DNA from: Streptomyces sp. CB02923
Lineage (GTDB): Bacteria > Actinomycetota > Actinomycetes > Streptomycetales > Streptomycetaceae
Assembly: GCF_001905005.1 (NCBI RefSeq)
Contig: NZ_LWKZ01000001.1
Span: forward strand, 933,775-997,774
Direction of reading: 5' to 3'
DNA length: 64,000 bases
Below, in pieces: positions 1 to 8,375 of the stretch (position 1 is the first letter of the stretch; the number at the start of each line of letters is the position of its first letter). A program made the position numbers and the translations under genes. Under the pieces are notes generated by a model, which was not told the DNA's origin, did no database searches, and saw nothing but the letters and a program-made list of their open reading frames with translations.

Positions 1-1
1 G

Positions 2-3000
2 GAGCTGAGCACGCCCGCGGTGGCCACCCTGGTCGCGGCGGTCGCCGCCTTCGGCACGGACCTCGCGTACGGGACGGGCCCCGGCGCGGCCCTCGGCGTC
101 GGAGTCTCGGTGGTGGCCGCGGGCGCCGCGGCGACGGTCGTGAAGCTGACGGCGGGGCACTGGCCCGCCGCCCACCGGCAGGCGGGGATGCGCGGACAGC
201 CGGGCGGCCCCGAGCAGTTGCGGCTCCAGTGGCTCACGGCGCTGGAGGTGCGCGGCATCCGGCCGTTCCTGGACCAGCAGCGGATGCTGACGGCGGCGAC
301 GCGCGGCGGTTCCTCCGGCGCGCCCGCGGCCTCCCGCGGCACCCGGGTGCCGCAGCTGCGCGGCGCGGACCGCAGCGCGGCGGCCCGCCAGCGGTCCGTG
401 CTGGAGCAGTCCTTCTCCCATCTGCCGCAGCCGGAGCAGCCGTTCGCGGGGCGGCGGGCGCATCTGACGCAGATCGCGCAGTGGGTGCACGCGGCCCGCG
501 CGAGCACGGAGACCCGGCCCACGGTCGTGGTGCTGCACGGCGAGCCGGGCGCGGGGCGTACGGCGCTGGCGGTGCGGGCCACGCACCAGCTCCGTGACCA
601 GTTCCGCGGCGCGTGCGTGGTGGACCTGCGCGGGGACACACCGGGCGAGACGCCGCTGCCGACGCGGGACGCGCTGCTGCACCTGCTCAACCGGCTCGGC
701 GCGCCGCGCGAGCAGCTCCTGTTCCGGGAGCGCCCCTCCCAGGAGCAGCACGTCAAGCGGCTCACCGAGCTGTACCACAAGCATCTGACGGGCCTGCCCG
801 TGACGGTCCTGCTGGACGACGCCTCGGACCCGGAGCAGGTGCGCCTGCTGGTGCCGGACCGCTCCGACAGCCTGGTGCTGGTGACCACTCGCGAGCCCAT
901 GGAGCTGCCCGGCGACCTCCAGGCGTGGGTGCACCAGCTGCCGGTGGGCGCGCTGGACTCGGCGGGCACCGAGGAGCTGCTGCGGGCCGCGGCCGACGAG
1001 TCCGAGGGCGAGACCGGCCCGTACGACCACCAGTCCGTCGAGCGGATAGCGCAGCTGTGCGCGGGGCTGCCGCTGGCGCTGCGGGTGGCCGGCTCCTCGC
1101 TGGGCCCCCGGTCGCCCGCCACGCTGGCGGCGGATCTTGAGGAGAGCGCCGCGCGCCACCCGGCCTCCGGGAGCCGGGCGACCCCGGCCGAGGCGGCGCT
1201 GTGGCTGCGCTACGGGGACCAGTCCGAGACGGCCCGGCGGCTGCTGCGCCGGCTCGCCCTGGTGGGGCGGGCCAGCCTGGGGGCGGCCGCCGCGGCGGCG
1301 CTGCTGGGCGTGGACGCGGCGGAGGCCGAGCGGCAGCTGTCCGCGCTGGCCGACGCGGGCCTGATCGAGCACGTGCGCAGCGACCGCTACCGGCTGCATG
1401 CCCTCGTGCACCACTTCGCGCACGCGCGTCTGGTGGACGAGGAGGACCCGGCCGAGCGCAGCACGGCCCAGGAGCGGCTGATCCGCAGCTACGCGGAGCT
1501 GGCGGACTCGGTGATCCGCCTGGTGGACGGCCGTACGTCCACCCGCGCCGACCGCTTCGGCTCGCACGGCTTCACCTCCCTGGACGCGGCGCTCCAGTGG
1601 CTGGACGACGAGACCAGCTTCATCACCGCCGCGCTGCGCCACGCCGACCAGGACGTGGACCAGGCCACCGTCTCCCACCTGCTGGGCGCGCTGGCCGACT
1701 ACTGCCTGCTGCGCGGCGACCTGTACCGCCTCGGTGAGCTGAGCGAGCTGACCAAGGCCGCCGACCGTGGGCTTCTCGTGCGCTCCGTGCAGTGGCGCAC
1801 CGGCGTCGCGGCCCGTCAGCTCGGCGAGCTGGACAAGGCCCGTACGACGCTGGCCTCGGTGGTCGACCTGTATTTCGAGGCGCAGCACCCGGTCGGCGCC
1901 GCGCGCGCCCTGCGTGACCTGGGCATCACGCTCCAGCAGCAGGGCAATCTGACGGAGGCCGCGGCCAAGCTGCGCGAGGCCATGGAGATGCAGTCCGGCG
2001 CGGACGTGCGCGGTGACCGGGCGTGGACGCTGCACGCGCTGGCCGCGGTGGAGCGCGACCGGGCGCAGGTGGCGGAGGCGCTGGCGCTGCTGAGCGAGTC
2101 CCTGAAGCTGCACCGGGAGAGCGAGAGCCTGCACGGACAGGCGTGGGCGCACTTCCAGCTCGGCCAGGTGTATCTGCGGATGGGCGAGGTCCCGCGGGCG
2201 GAGAGCGCGTTCCACGCGGCCCTGGACCTGTACCGCCGTACGCACGACGACCGCGGCGAGGCCTGGGCGGTGACCCAGCTGGCGCGGGCCCGGCTGGTGG
2301 ACGGCGACCCGAACCCGGCGGCGGACCAGCTGCGCCAGGCCCTGCCCCTGCACCGCCGCTACGAGGACGCCCGCGGCGAGGCCTGGACGCTGTACTACCT
2401 CGGCCAGTCGCTGGAGGAGCAGGGTGACCTGGACGCGGCGCTGCGGCACCTGGAGCGGTCCCGGACGATGTTCAGCCGGATGCAGGACGGCTACGGCCTC
2501 GCCTGTGCCCGGCACCATTCGGGGCGCGTCACCCGGGACCTGCGGGCCGCGCAGACCGGCTCGCTGCGCAACAGCGGCTTCGCCCGGCAGCTGCTCCAGG
2601 ACGCCCGCAAGGACTTCCAGCGGATCGGCGTTCCGCACGGGGAGGCGTGGTCCTGCCTGGAGTTGGTGATCATCGACGCGGGCAACGGCCGGACGGCGCA
2701 GGCGCTGGAGCTGGCCGACGAGGCGGCACGGACGTTCGCCGGCTACGGCGACCGGCGCGGCGAGGACTGGGCCCGGTTCCTGCGCTGCACGCTGCTGCCG
2801 TTCGCCTCACCGGGCGGCTCGGTGGTCGGCGCGGCGGTCGCGCAGGAGGAGCTGGCCCAGCTCGCGCAGGACGGGCACGCGACTCGCGACTCGAAGGTGG
2901 AGGACTGCGCGGAGACGTTCGCGCTGCTGCTGGACCGCGGCGTCGAGCCGGAAACGGGGTGGGAGGCATGGCGGCTCGGCATGGTCCCGAACCGCCACGC

Positions 3001-3040
3001 GCGCGAGGTCATGGGGGTGTCCATACCCTCGTCGCAGTGA
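2..3040 (+). CDS. NB-ARC/AAA-like NTPase with TPR repeats (5' end cut by window edge)
   Basis: The frame is open from base 2, so the true start probably lies upstream; the first in-window start is GTG at 20. The first ~45 residues are hydrophobic, like a pair of membrane segments. Counted from GTG 20, a P-loop GEPGAGRT lies near residue 174 and a Walker B-like strand ending LLDD near 262. A winged-helix-like region follows, then many TPR-like helical pairs (~590-960) with recurring GEAW motifs. This is the AfsR/SARP-type STAND architecture without the N-terminal DNA-binding domain. Such proteins are signal-responsive switches or scaffolds; the ligand is unknown. Its stop codon lies inside the first unit of a downstream repeat array. 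Confidence 0.8.
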   Translation, partial: ELSTPAVATLVAAVAAFGTDLAYGTGPGAALGVGVSVVAAGAAATVVKLTAGHWPAAHRQAGMRGQPGGPEQLRLQWLTALEVRGIRPFLDQQRMLTAATRGGSSGAPAASRGTRVPQLRGADRSAAARQRSVLEQSFSHLPQPEQPFAGRRAHLTQIAQWVHAARASTETRPTVVVLHGEPGAGRTALAVRATHQLRDQFRGACVVDLRGDTPGETPLPTRDALLHLLNRLGAPREQLLFRERPSQEQHVKRLTELYHKHLTGLPVTVLLDDASDPEQVRLLVPDRSDSLVLVTTREPMELPGDLQAWVHQLPVGALDSAGTEELLRAAADESEGETGPYDHQSVERIAQLCAGLPLALRVAGSSLGPRSPATLAADLEESAARHPASGSRATPAEAALWLRYGDQSETARRLLRRLALVGRASLGAAAAAALLGVDAAEAERQLSALADAGLIEHVRSDRYRLHALVHHFAHARLVDEEDPAERSTAQERLIRSYAELADSVIRLVDGRTSTRADRFGSHGFTSLDAALQWLDDETSFITAALRHADQDVDQATVSHLLGALADYCLLRGDLYRLGELSELTKAADRGLLVRSVQWRTGVAARQLGELDKARTTLASVVDLYFEAQHPVGAARALRDLGITLQQQGNLTEAAAKLREAMEMQSGADVRGDRAWTLHALAAVERDRAQVAEALALLSESLKLHRESESLHGQAWAHFQLGQVYLRMGEVPRAESAFHAALDLYRRTHDDRGEAWAVTQLARARLVDGDPNPAADQLRQALPLHRRYEDARGEAWTLYYLGQSLEEQGDLDAALRHLERSRTMFSRMQDGYGLACARHHSGRVTRDLRAAQTGSLRNSGFARQLLQDARKDFQRIGVPHGEAWSCLELVIIDAGNGRTAQALELADEAARTFAGYGDRRGEDWARFLRCTLLPFASPGGSVVGAAVAQEELAQLAQDGHATRDSKVEDCAETFALLLDRGVEPETGWEAWRLGMVPNRHAREVMGVSIPSSQ

Positions 3041-3333
3041 CGCGGAGGAGGTGCGTCCCCTCGTCGCGGTGACGAAGGGGAGGTGCGTCCCCTCCTCGCA
3101 GTGACAAGGAGGGGGCTGGGTCACCTCGTCGCAGTGACAAGGAGGGGGTTGGGTCACCTCGTCGTCACTTCGGCGGCGAGAGGTCCCCTCGTCGTCGCGG
3201 TGAGGAGGGAGATCTGCTCGTCGCGGTGACGGGAGAGGCCCCTTCGTCACGGTGACGCGGGCGGCCCCTTCGTCGCGGTGACGCGGAGATCCCCTCGTCA
3301 CCGTGGCGCGGGAGATCCACTCGTCGCTGTGAC
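3026..3333. repeat. Degenerate tandem array with core tcgtcgcggtgac
   Basis: About eleven imperfect units follow each other, the first ones 31-33 bp long and the later ones about 24-26 bp. Each is built around ctcgtcgc(a/g)gtgac plus a purine-rich spacer. The first unit is the 3' end of the preceding TPR gene and contains its stop codon. Some units carry GTCAC and GTGAC as flanking inverted halves. The array fills almost all of the 347-bp gap before the next gene (3388, minus strand). No coding gene is supported here. Confidence 0.85.
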
Positions 3334-3387
3334 GCCGGGCGGGTCGGTGGACGGCGTGCCACCCCGCCCGGCGTCCGGGGGTGCCGC

Positions 3388-3675
3388 TCAGCCTGCCTTG
3401 GGCTGTGCCTTCCCCGAGGGCTGCCCCTTCGCCTGGCTCTTCGCCCGGCCCTTCGCCGCCTCCGTGCCGCCGGAGGCGGCGGGCGCCTCCGGGGTCTCCT
3501 CGAAGTCGACCTTCTTCATCTGCTTGTTCATGGACTTCATCAGCAGCCATACGGCGCCGCCGATGACCGCGAACACGATGAAGCCGAGGACGCCGGGGGT
3601 CACCTTGTCCTTGTCGAAGCTGTCGGCAAGGGTGACGAAGTGCGTCACGGCGAGGGTGCTAGTCGCGCTCATCAT
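3388..3675 (-). CDS. Small single-pass membrane protein
   Basis: A 95-residue protein with one membrane helix (about residues 28-46) and a lysine-rich tail containing repeated Gln-Lys-Ala-type residues. It starts 4 bp after the mca stop codon, so it is very likely co-transcribed and translationally coupled with mca. Two adjacent ATG codons exist (3675 and 3672) and either may be used. No catalytic motif is visible. It may be a membrane partner of the mycothiol amidase, but that rests only on position. Confidence 0.7.
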   Translation of the reverse strand: MMSATSTLAVTHFVTLADSFDKDKVTPGVLGFIVFAVIGGAVWLLMKSMNKQMKKVDFEETPEAPAASGGTEAAKGRAKSQAKGQPSGKAQPKAG

Positions 3676-3679
3676 GGAG

Positions 3680-4552
3680 TCAATTGTTGCGGATGCCCGC
3701 GAAGAGGTCGTCCTCGGGGAGGGACGTGTCGACGAGGGACTTGGCGAGCTCGTACTCCTCCGTCGGCCAGACCTCCCGCTGGATGTCCATCGGCACCCGG
3801 AACCAGCCGCCGTCCGGATCGATCTGCGTCGCGTGCGCGATCAGCGCCTTGTCGCGGATTTCGAAGAAGTCGGCGCAGGGCACGTAGGTGGTCAGCGTGC
3901 GCTCGCGGCGCTCGAATTCCTTCCAGCGCTCCAGCCACTCCCCGTACGGGGAGTCCAGGCCGCGCTCCAGCAGCGCCTCGTGCAGCGCGACGGTGCGCGG
4001 ACGGTTGAAGCCCTGGTTGTAGTAGAGCTTCTGCGGCTGCCAGGGCTCGCCCGCTTCCGGGTACTTCTCCGGGTCGCCGGCCGCCTCGAAGGCCACCATC
4101 GAGATCTTGTGGGTCATGATGTGGTCGGGGTGCGGGTAGCCGCCGTTCTCGTCGTAGGTCGTGATGACCTGCGGCTTGAACTCGCGGATCAGCTTCACCA
4201 GCGGTTCCGCCGCCGCGTCCACGTCCTGGAGGGCGAAGCAGCCGTCGGGCAGCGGCGGCAGCGGGTCGCCCTCGGGCAGCCCGGAGTCGACGAATCCCAG
4301 CCACTCCTGCCGGACGCCCAGGATCTCCCGGGCCTCGTCCATCTCCTTCTTCCGCACTTCGTGGATGTGTTCCTCGATGTACGGGTCGCCCTGGAGCTTG
4401 GGGTTGAGGATGGAGCCGCGCTCCCCGCCCGTGCAGGTGGCGACCAGCACGTCCACCCCCTCGGACACGTACTTGGCCATGGTGGCCGCGCCCTTGCTCG
4501 ACTCGTCGTCGGGATGGGCGTGCACTGCCATCAGTCGCAGCTGCTCAGTCAA
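3680..4552 (-). CDS. mca: Mycothiol S-conjugate amidase Mca
   Basis: A 290-residue LmbE/PIG-L-family deacetylase. The zinc site is visible as HAHPDDE (residues 11-17) and HPDH (141-144). Mca hydrolyses mycothiol S-conjugates of toxins, releasing a mercapturic acid for export and GlcN-inositol for recycling. The start is TTG at 4552, preceded by GAGG about 8 bp upstream; the first ATG (residue 8) would cut into the conserved N-terminal strand. Length and the whole conserved core match Mca rather than the shorter MshB. It is divergent from the DUF4307 gene and followed by a small membrane protein. Confidence 0.95.
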   Translation of the reverse strand: MTEQLRLMAVHAHPDDESSKGAATMAKYVSEGVDVLVATCTGGERGSILNPKLQGDPYIEEHIHEVRKKEMDEAREILGVRQEWLGFVDSGLPEGDPLPPLPDGCFALQDVDAAAEPLVKLIREFKPQVITTYDENGGYPHPDHIMTHKISMVAFEAAGDPEKYPEAGEPWQPQKLYYNQGFNRPRTVALHEALLERGLDSPYGEWLERWKEFERRERTLTTYVPCADFFEIRDKALIAHATQIDPDGGWFRVPMDIQREVWPTEEYELAKSLVDTSLPEDDLFAGIRNN

Positions 4553-4647
4553 GACTCGATCCTCAGTGAAAGGCCGGAGAAGATGTTTCCTATAGTGACC
4601 GAAGCGCGGGGCGAATAATTCCGGAGCCCCCGGCAGGAGGAGCGATC

Positions 4648-5052
4648 ATGACCGCGGTGCGCGAAGGGCTGCCCGACGGACGCTACGGCCGCTCCGCCGA
4701 CCAGCGCGCCGACCGCAAGCTGAAGATCGTCGGCGCCGTGCTGGGCGTGGCGCTCCTCGGCGTGGTCGGTTGGTCCGGATTCTCCTACATCTCCGGGCAG
4801 GACCTCAGTGGCCGGGTGATCACCTGGAACCGCGTTTCGGACAGCGCCGTCAAGGTGCATCTGGAGGTCGTCAAGGGCAAGGACGACACCGGCGTGTGCA
4901 CGCTGCGCTCGCAGTCCGACGACGGCGCCGAGGTCGGGCGCAAGGACGTCACCGTCGACGCCCCGAAGGAGCAGGTGGACGTCGAGGTCACGGTGCGTAC
5001 GACGGCACGGGCGACCAACGCCGTACTGGTCGGCTGCACGTCCGGCAGCTGA
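4648..5052 (+). CDS. DUF4307 domain membrane protein
   Basis: A 134-residue protein with a short cytoplasmic arginine-rich segment, one membrane helix (about 31-50) and an extracytoplasmic beta-rich domain ending in a conserved Gly-Cys. This matches the actinobacterial DUF4307 family, whose function is unknown and which is commonly found between mca and greA. The start is supported by CAGGAGGAG 5-10 bp upstream. It is transcribed divergently from mca; a TATAGT hexamer lies upstream. Confidence 0.85.
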   Translation: MTAVREGLPDGRYGRSADQRADRKLKIVGAVLGVALLGVVGWSGFSYISGQDLSGRVITWNRVSDSAVKVHLEVVKGKDDTGVCTLRSQSDDGAEVGRKDVTVDAPKEQVDVEVTVRTTARATNAVLVGCTSGS

Positions 5053-5417
5053 CCGGGGGCCGGTGACCGGCAGCCGACCCGGCGCGGCCTCGCCCCGCAG
5101 CCCAGCCTTCACAGCCCCACAGCCCCCACAGCCGCGCCGTCCGTCCCCGCAGCCCGCCCAAGCCGTACGCGCCCCTACGGCCCGCCCCGTCCCTCGGCCC
5201 CCGTACGACATCCCGGTGTACGACATCCCGGTGTGTCGCCGGGTCCGCCCGGGGCCGTCGCGCTGACCGGCCACGATCCGGGCCGATGACGTTCCCGGTG
5301 AAATCCCCTTCCCCGTTTTGTGCCGGAATTGTTAGGCTCGTGGTTTCGCCCACCCGAGAAGGCGCAGCCTTCCTGGTAGGGCGTTTGATTTATCCCCAGC
5401 ACCGACGAGGAGCACCT
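5053..5417 (+). promoter_or_regulatory. greA upstream region
   Basis: A 365-bp gap without a supported gene. It holds a perfect 15-bp tandem duplication GTACGACATCCCGGT (5203-5217 and 5218-5232) and a C/A-rich stretch near 5110-5135. A likely greA promoter has a -10-like TAGGCT at 5333-5338 with TTCCCC 18 bp upstream, giving a leader of roughly 75 nt. Confidence 0.45.
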
Positions 5418-5915
5418 GTGACCCAGACCAGCGACAACGTCACCTGGCTGACCCAGGAGGCGTATGACCAGCTCAAGGCCGAGCTGGAGTACCTGTCTGG
5501 TCCCGCACGCGCCGAGATCACCGAAAAGATCGCGGCGGCCCGCGAGGAAGGTGACCTGAAGGAGAACGCCGGGTACCACGCGGCCAAGGAAGAGCAGGGC
5601 AAGCAGGACCTTCGGATGCGCCAGCTCAAGCAGCTGCTGGAGACCGCGAAGGTCGGCGAGGCGCCCGCCGCCACTGGTGTCGTGGCCCCCGGCACGGTCG
5701 TCACCATCGCGTTCGACGGAGACCCGGACGACACCCTGACGTTCCTGCTGGCCTCGCGGGAGTACGCGAGCTCGGACATCGAGACCTACTCCCCGCAGTC
5801 CCCGCTGGGCTCCGGGGTGAACGGCAAGAAGATCGGCGAGACCGCCGAGTACGAACTCCCCAACGGCAAGAAGGCTTCGGTGAAGATCCTCGAAGCCAAG
5901 CCGTACACGGGCTGA
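5418..5915 (+). CDS. greA: Transcription elongation factor GreA
   Basis: A 165-residue protein with the GreA N-terminal coiled-coil hairpin (about 1-80, containing AREEGDLKENAGYHAAKE) and the C-terminal FKBP-like GreA/GreB domain, including SPLGSG. GreA enters the RNA polymerase secondary channel and stimulates cleavage of backtracked transcripts. The acidic residues of the hairpin tip (E-D-L-K-E-N) are present. The chosen GTG start at 5418 follows GACGAGGAG; upstream in-frame extension lacks conservation. It is monocistronic, with a strong hairpin 34 bp after the stop. Confidence 0.96.
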   Translation: MTQTSDNVTWLTQEAYDQLKAELEYLSGPARAEITEKIAAAREEGDLKENAGYHAAKEEQGKQDLRMRQLKQLLETAKVGEAPAATGVVAPGTVVTIAFDGDPDDTLTFLLASREYASSDIETYSPQSPLGSGVNGKKIGETAEYELPNGKKASVKILEAKPYTG

Positions 5916-5948
5916 GCGCCGCGCGGCGCCCGCCCGCAGCCTGACGAC

Positions 5949-5983
5949 GACCGGCCCGGAGCCCCAGCGGCTCCGGGCCGGTC
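5949..5983 (+). terminator. Terminator hairpin of greA
   Basis: Perfect 15-bp arms (GACCGGCCCGGAGCC and its complement) separate a 5-base loop CCAGC. There is no U-run, as is usual for Streptomyces terminators. It sits 34 bp after the greA stop. Confidence 0.8.
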
Positions 5984-6115
5984 GCGTGTCGCGTACGGGA
6001 CGGTCGCGTGTCGCATGTCGCGTACGGGGCGGCCGCGTACCGCTACCGCGTATACGGGGCGGCCGCGTACCGCTACCCCATATACGGGACGGCCGCCCGA
6101 CGCGTACGGCCCGGT
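5981..6115. repeat. Degenerate ~30-bp tandem repeats
   Basis: Four to five units ending in acggg(a/g)cg follow directly from the right arm of the greA terminator. The best two are 30 bp each and nearly identical (core gccgcgtaccgctacc). They lie in the convergent gap between greA and the ABC permease. Confidence 0.75.
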
Positions 6116-6136
6116 GGGCCCCGGCCTGCCTCCGCC

Positions 6137-6997
6137 TCAGGCCGTGGCCGACCGGTACTTGCGCACCGCGAGCGTACGGAAGACCACGATGATCACGACG
6201 GACCAGAGCAGCGACGCCAGCACCGGCTGCTGCATGGGCCAGGCGTCGGGCGCCTTGTAGTTCGGCGGCAGGTTGCCGAACAGCAGGCGGGCGGCCTGGA
6301 CCGTGGCGCTGAAGGGGTTCCACTCCGCGATGTGCCGCAGGAACGTCGGCATGTTGTCCGACGGCACGAAGGCGTTCGAGATGAACGTCAGCGGGAAGAG
6401 CCAGATCAGCCCGCCCGAAGTGGCGGCCTCCGGCGTCCGTACGGACAGGCCGATCAGCGCACCGATCCAGGAGAACGCGTAGCCGAGCAGGAGCAGCAGG
6501 GCGAACCCGGCCACGACCTTGCCGATGTTCTCGTGGGAGCGCCAGCCGACCAGGAAGGCGACGACGGCGAGGACGACCAGCGTCAGCGCGGTCTGCACCA
6601 GGTCCGCGAGCGTGCGGCCCGTGAGGACGGCGCCGCGCGCCATCGGCAGCGAGCGGAACCGGTCGATCAGGCCCTTGTGCATGTCGTCGGCGATGCCGGC
6701 GCCCGCTCCGGCGGTGGCGAAGGTGACGGTCTGGGCGAAGATGCCGGCCATCAGGAACTCGCGGTAGGCCGCGGGCGAGGTGCTGCCGCCGACGGCTATG
6801 GACCCGCCGAAGACGTAACTGAACAGCACCACGAACATGATCGGCTGTATCAGGCCAAAAATGACCATCTCGGGGATGCGCAGCATGCGGATCAGATTGC
6901 GCTTGGCGACGACCAGGGAGTCCCGGACGGACTGGCTGACCGCGCCGCGCCGCTTCGGTACCCCGACCCGCGGCCCCGTCTGCGTAATGGCGCTCAC
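6137..6997 (-). CDS. DrrB-type ABC-2 transporter permease
   Basis: A 286-residue integral membrane protein with about six helices, a conserved loop around LPMARGAVLTGR and an ABC-2 core. It is the membrane half of an exporter of the daunorubicin-resistance (DrrAB) type. The GTG start at 6997 overlaps the ATPase stop codon by 4 bp (GTGA), so the two subunits are translationally coupled. The substrate cannot be told from sequence. An efflux role for hydrophobic compounds is inferred from the family. Confidence 0.9.
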   Translation of the reverse strand: MSAITQTGPRVGVPKRRGAVSQSVRDSLVVAKRNLIRMLRIPEMVIFGLIQPIMFVVLFSYVFGGSIAVGGSTSPAAYREFLMAGIFAQTVTFATAGAGAGIADDMHKGLIDRFRSLPMARGAVLTGRTLADLVQTALTLVVLAVVAFLVGWRSHENIGKVVAGFALLLLLGYAFSWIGALIGLSVRTPEAATSGGLIWLFPLTFISNAFVPSDNMPTFLRHIAEWNPFSATVQAARLLFGNLPPNYKAPDAWPMQQPVLASLLWSVVIIVVFRTLAVRKYRSATA

Positions 6998-8049
6998 TTG
7001 GCAGCCTCCTCGGTGTTCCGGTCCCGCTTCGGCGCCCGGCCCGCCCGCCGCCCGGCGGGTCCTCCCCCGGCGTCCTTGCCGTCCCCGTCGTCGCCGTTGC
7101 CCTCCGCCGTCTCGGCGGCGTGGCCGGTCAGCGAGATGAACACGTCGTCCAGGGTGGGCCGGCGCAGCCCGATGTCGTCGATCTCGACGCCGCGTACGTC
7201 GAGTTCGCGGATGACCTCGGCGAGCAGCTTCGCGCCGCCCGCCACCGGCACCGTGATCTTGCGCGTGTGCTGCTCGATCTTGCTCTCGCCCTTGCCGAAG
7301 CCGCGCAGCACCTCGTCGGCCGTCGCGATGTGTTCGGTGGCGTGCACGACGACCTCCACCCGCTCGCCGCCCGTACGGGCCTTGAGCTCGTCGGAGGTGC
7401 CGCGGGCGATGACCTTGCCGTGGTCGACCACGCAGATGTCGTGCGCGAGGTGGTCGGCCTCTTCCAGGTACTGGGTGGTGAGCAGCAAGGTCGTACCGCC
7501 GGCGACCAGTTCCTGGATGACCTCCCACAACTGCTGGCGGTTGCGCGGGTCCAGGCCGGTGGTGGGTTCGTCCATGAACATCACGGGCGGGCTGACGACC
7601 AGCGCGGCGGCCAGGTCGAGCCGGCGCCGCATACCGCCGGAGTAGGTCTTGGCGGGCCGGTCGCCGGCGTCGGCGAGATGGAAACGTTCCAGCAGGTCGG
7701 CGGCCCTGGTCTTCGCGTCGCGCCCGCTCATCTGGTAGAGCTGGCCGACCATCGTCAGGTTCTCGCGGCCCGTCAGATACTCGTCGACGGCGGCGAACTG
7801 GCCGGACAGGCCGATGGAGCGGCGCACCTCGTCGGGGTGCTTGAGGACATCGATACCGGCGACGACCGCGGTGCCGCGGTCCGGCCGGAGCAGCGTGGTC
7901 AGAACCCGTACGGCGGTGGTCTTACCCGCTCCGTTCGGGCCGAGCAGTCCGAGGACGGTTCCTTCGGGGACGTCGAGGTCGACGCCGTCCAGAGCCCTCA
8001 CCTTGCCGAAGGTCTTGACCAGACCCTCGGCGTAAATGGCGCCTGGCAT
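6994..8049 (-). CDS. DrrA-type ABC transporter ATP-binding protein
   Basis: A 351-residue ATPase with Walker A GPNGAGKT (37-44), signature YSGGM (136-140), Walker B FMDEP (158-162) and the C-terminal DrrA-type extension, then a glycine- and charge-rich tail. The ATG at 8049 has GGGAG 8 bp upstream, and the protein begins at the expected family position (MPGAIYAEGL). It couples ATP hydrolysis to the downstream permease (4-bp overlap). The 317-bp upstream gap holds a 20-bp repeat array. Confidence 0.92.
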   Translation of the reverse strand: MPGAIYAEGLVKTFGKVRALDGVDLDVPEGTVLGLLGPNGAGKTTAVRVLTTLLRPDRGTAVVAGIDVLKHPDEVRRSIGLSGQFAAVDEYLTGRENLTMVGQLYQMSGRDAKTRAADLLERFHLADAGDRPAKTYSGGMRRRLDLAAALVVSPPVMFMDEPTTGLDPRNRQQLWEVIQELVAGGTTLLLTTQYLEEADHLAHDICVVDHGKVIARGTSDELKARTGGERVEVVVHATEHIATADEVLRGFGKGESKIEQHTRKITVPVAGGAKLLAEVIRELDVRGVEIDDIGLRRPTLDDVFISLTGHAAETAEGNGDDGDGKDAGGGPAGRRAGRAPKRDRNTEEAAK

Positions 8050-8260
8050 GTGGGTACTCCCAAGGTATGGGTTGACTCCAGGAAGAATTTTACTGTGACC
8101 GGACATCACCCGCTCTACGGGTACATGCCCGGTATCGGGCGGGCGCCGGACACACGTCGGCACCCCGCCTCGCCCCGGACCATAGCGCACACGCGATACA
8201 TCGCGATATACGCCAGACGGCGTTTGCGTACGCGCCTCTCTCGGCCGCGCGCCTCTGCGC

Positions 8261-8375
8261 ACGTCAGCCCACACCCCCGCCGGACGTCAGCCCATCCCGA
8301 CGGACGGAAACCCGTACCGCCGGACGTAAGCCCACCCCGCCAGGCATCAGCCCATCCCGCCAGACATCAGCCCAT
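8261..8375. repeat. 20-bp tandem repeat array entering the ilvA 3' end
   Basis: Six units of acgtcagcccatcccgccgg type run head to tail (8261-8283, 8284-8303, 8304-8323, 8324-8343, 8344-8363 and a partial 8364-8375). All are 20 bp except the first (23 bp) and the truncated last. The final unit contains the ilvA stop codon (8367-8369). The array occupies the downstream third of the 317-bp gap between ilvA and the drrA-like gene; the remainder shows no gene. Confidence 0.85.

Noticed and set aside
3026..3333. CRISPR array
   Set aside because: Units are degenerate along their whole length with no conserved repeat separated by unique spacers, and no cas genes are present.
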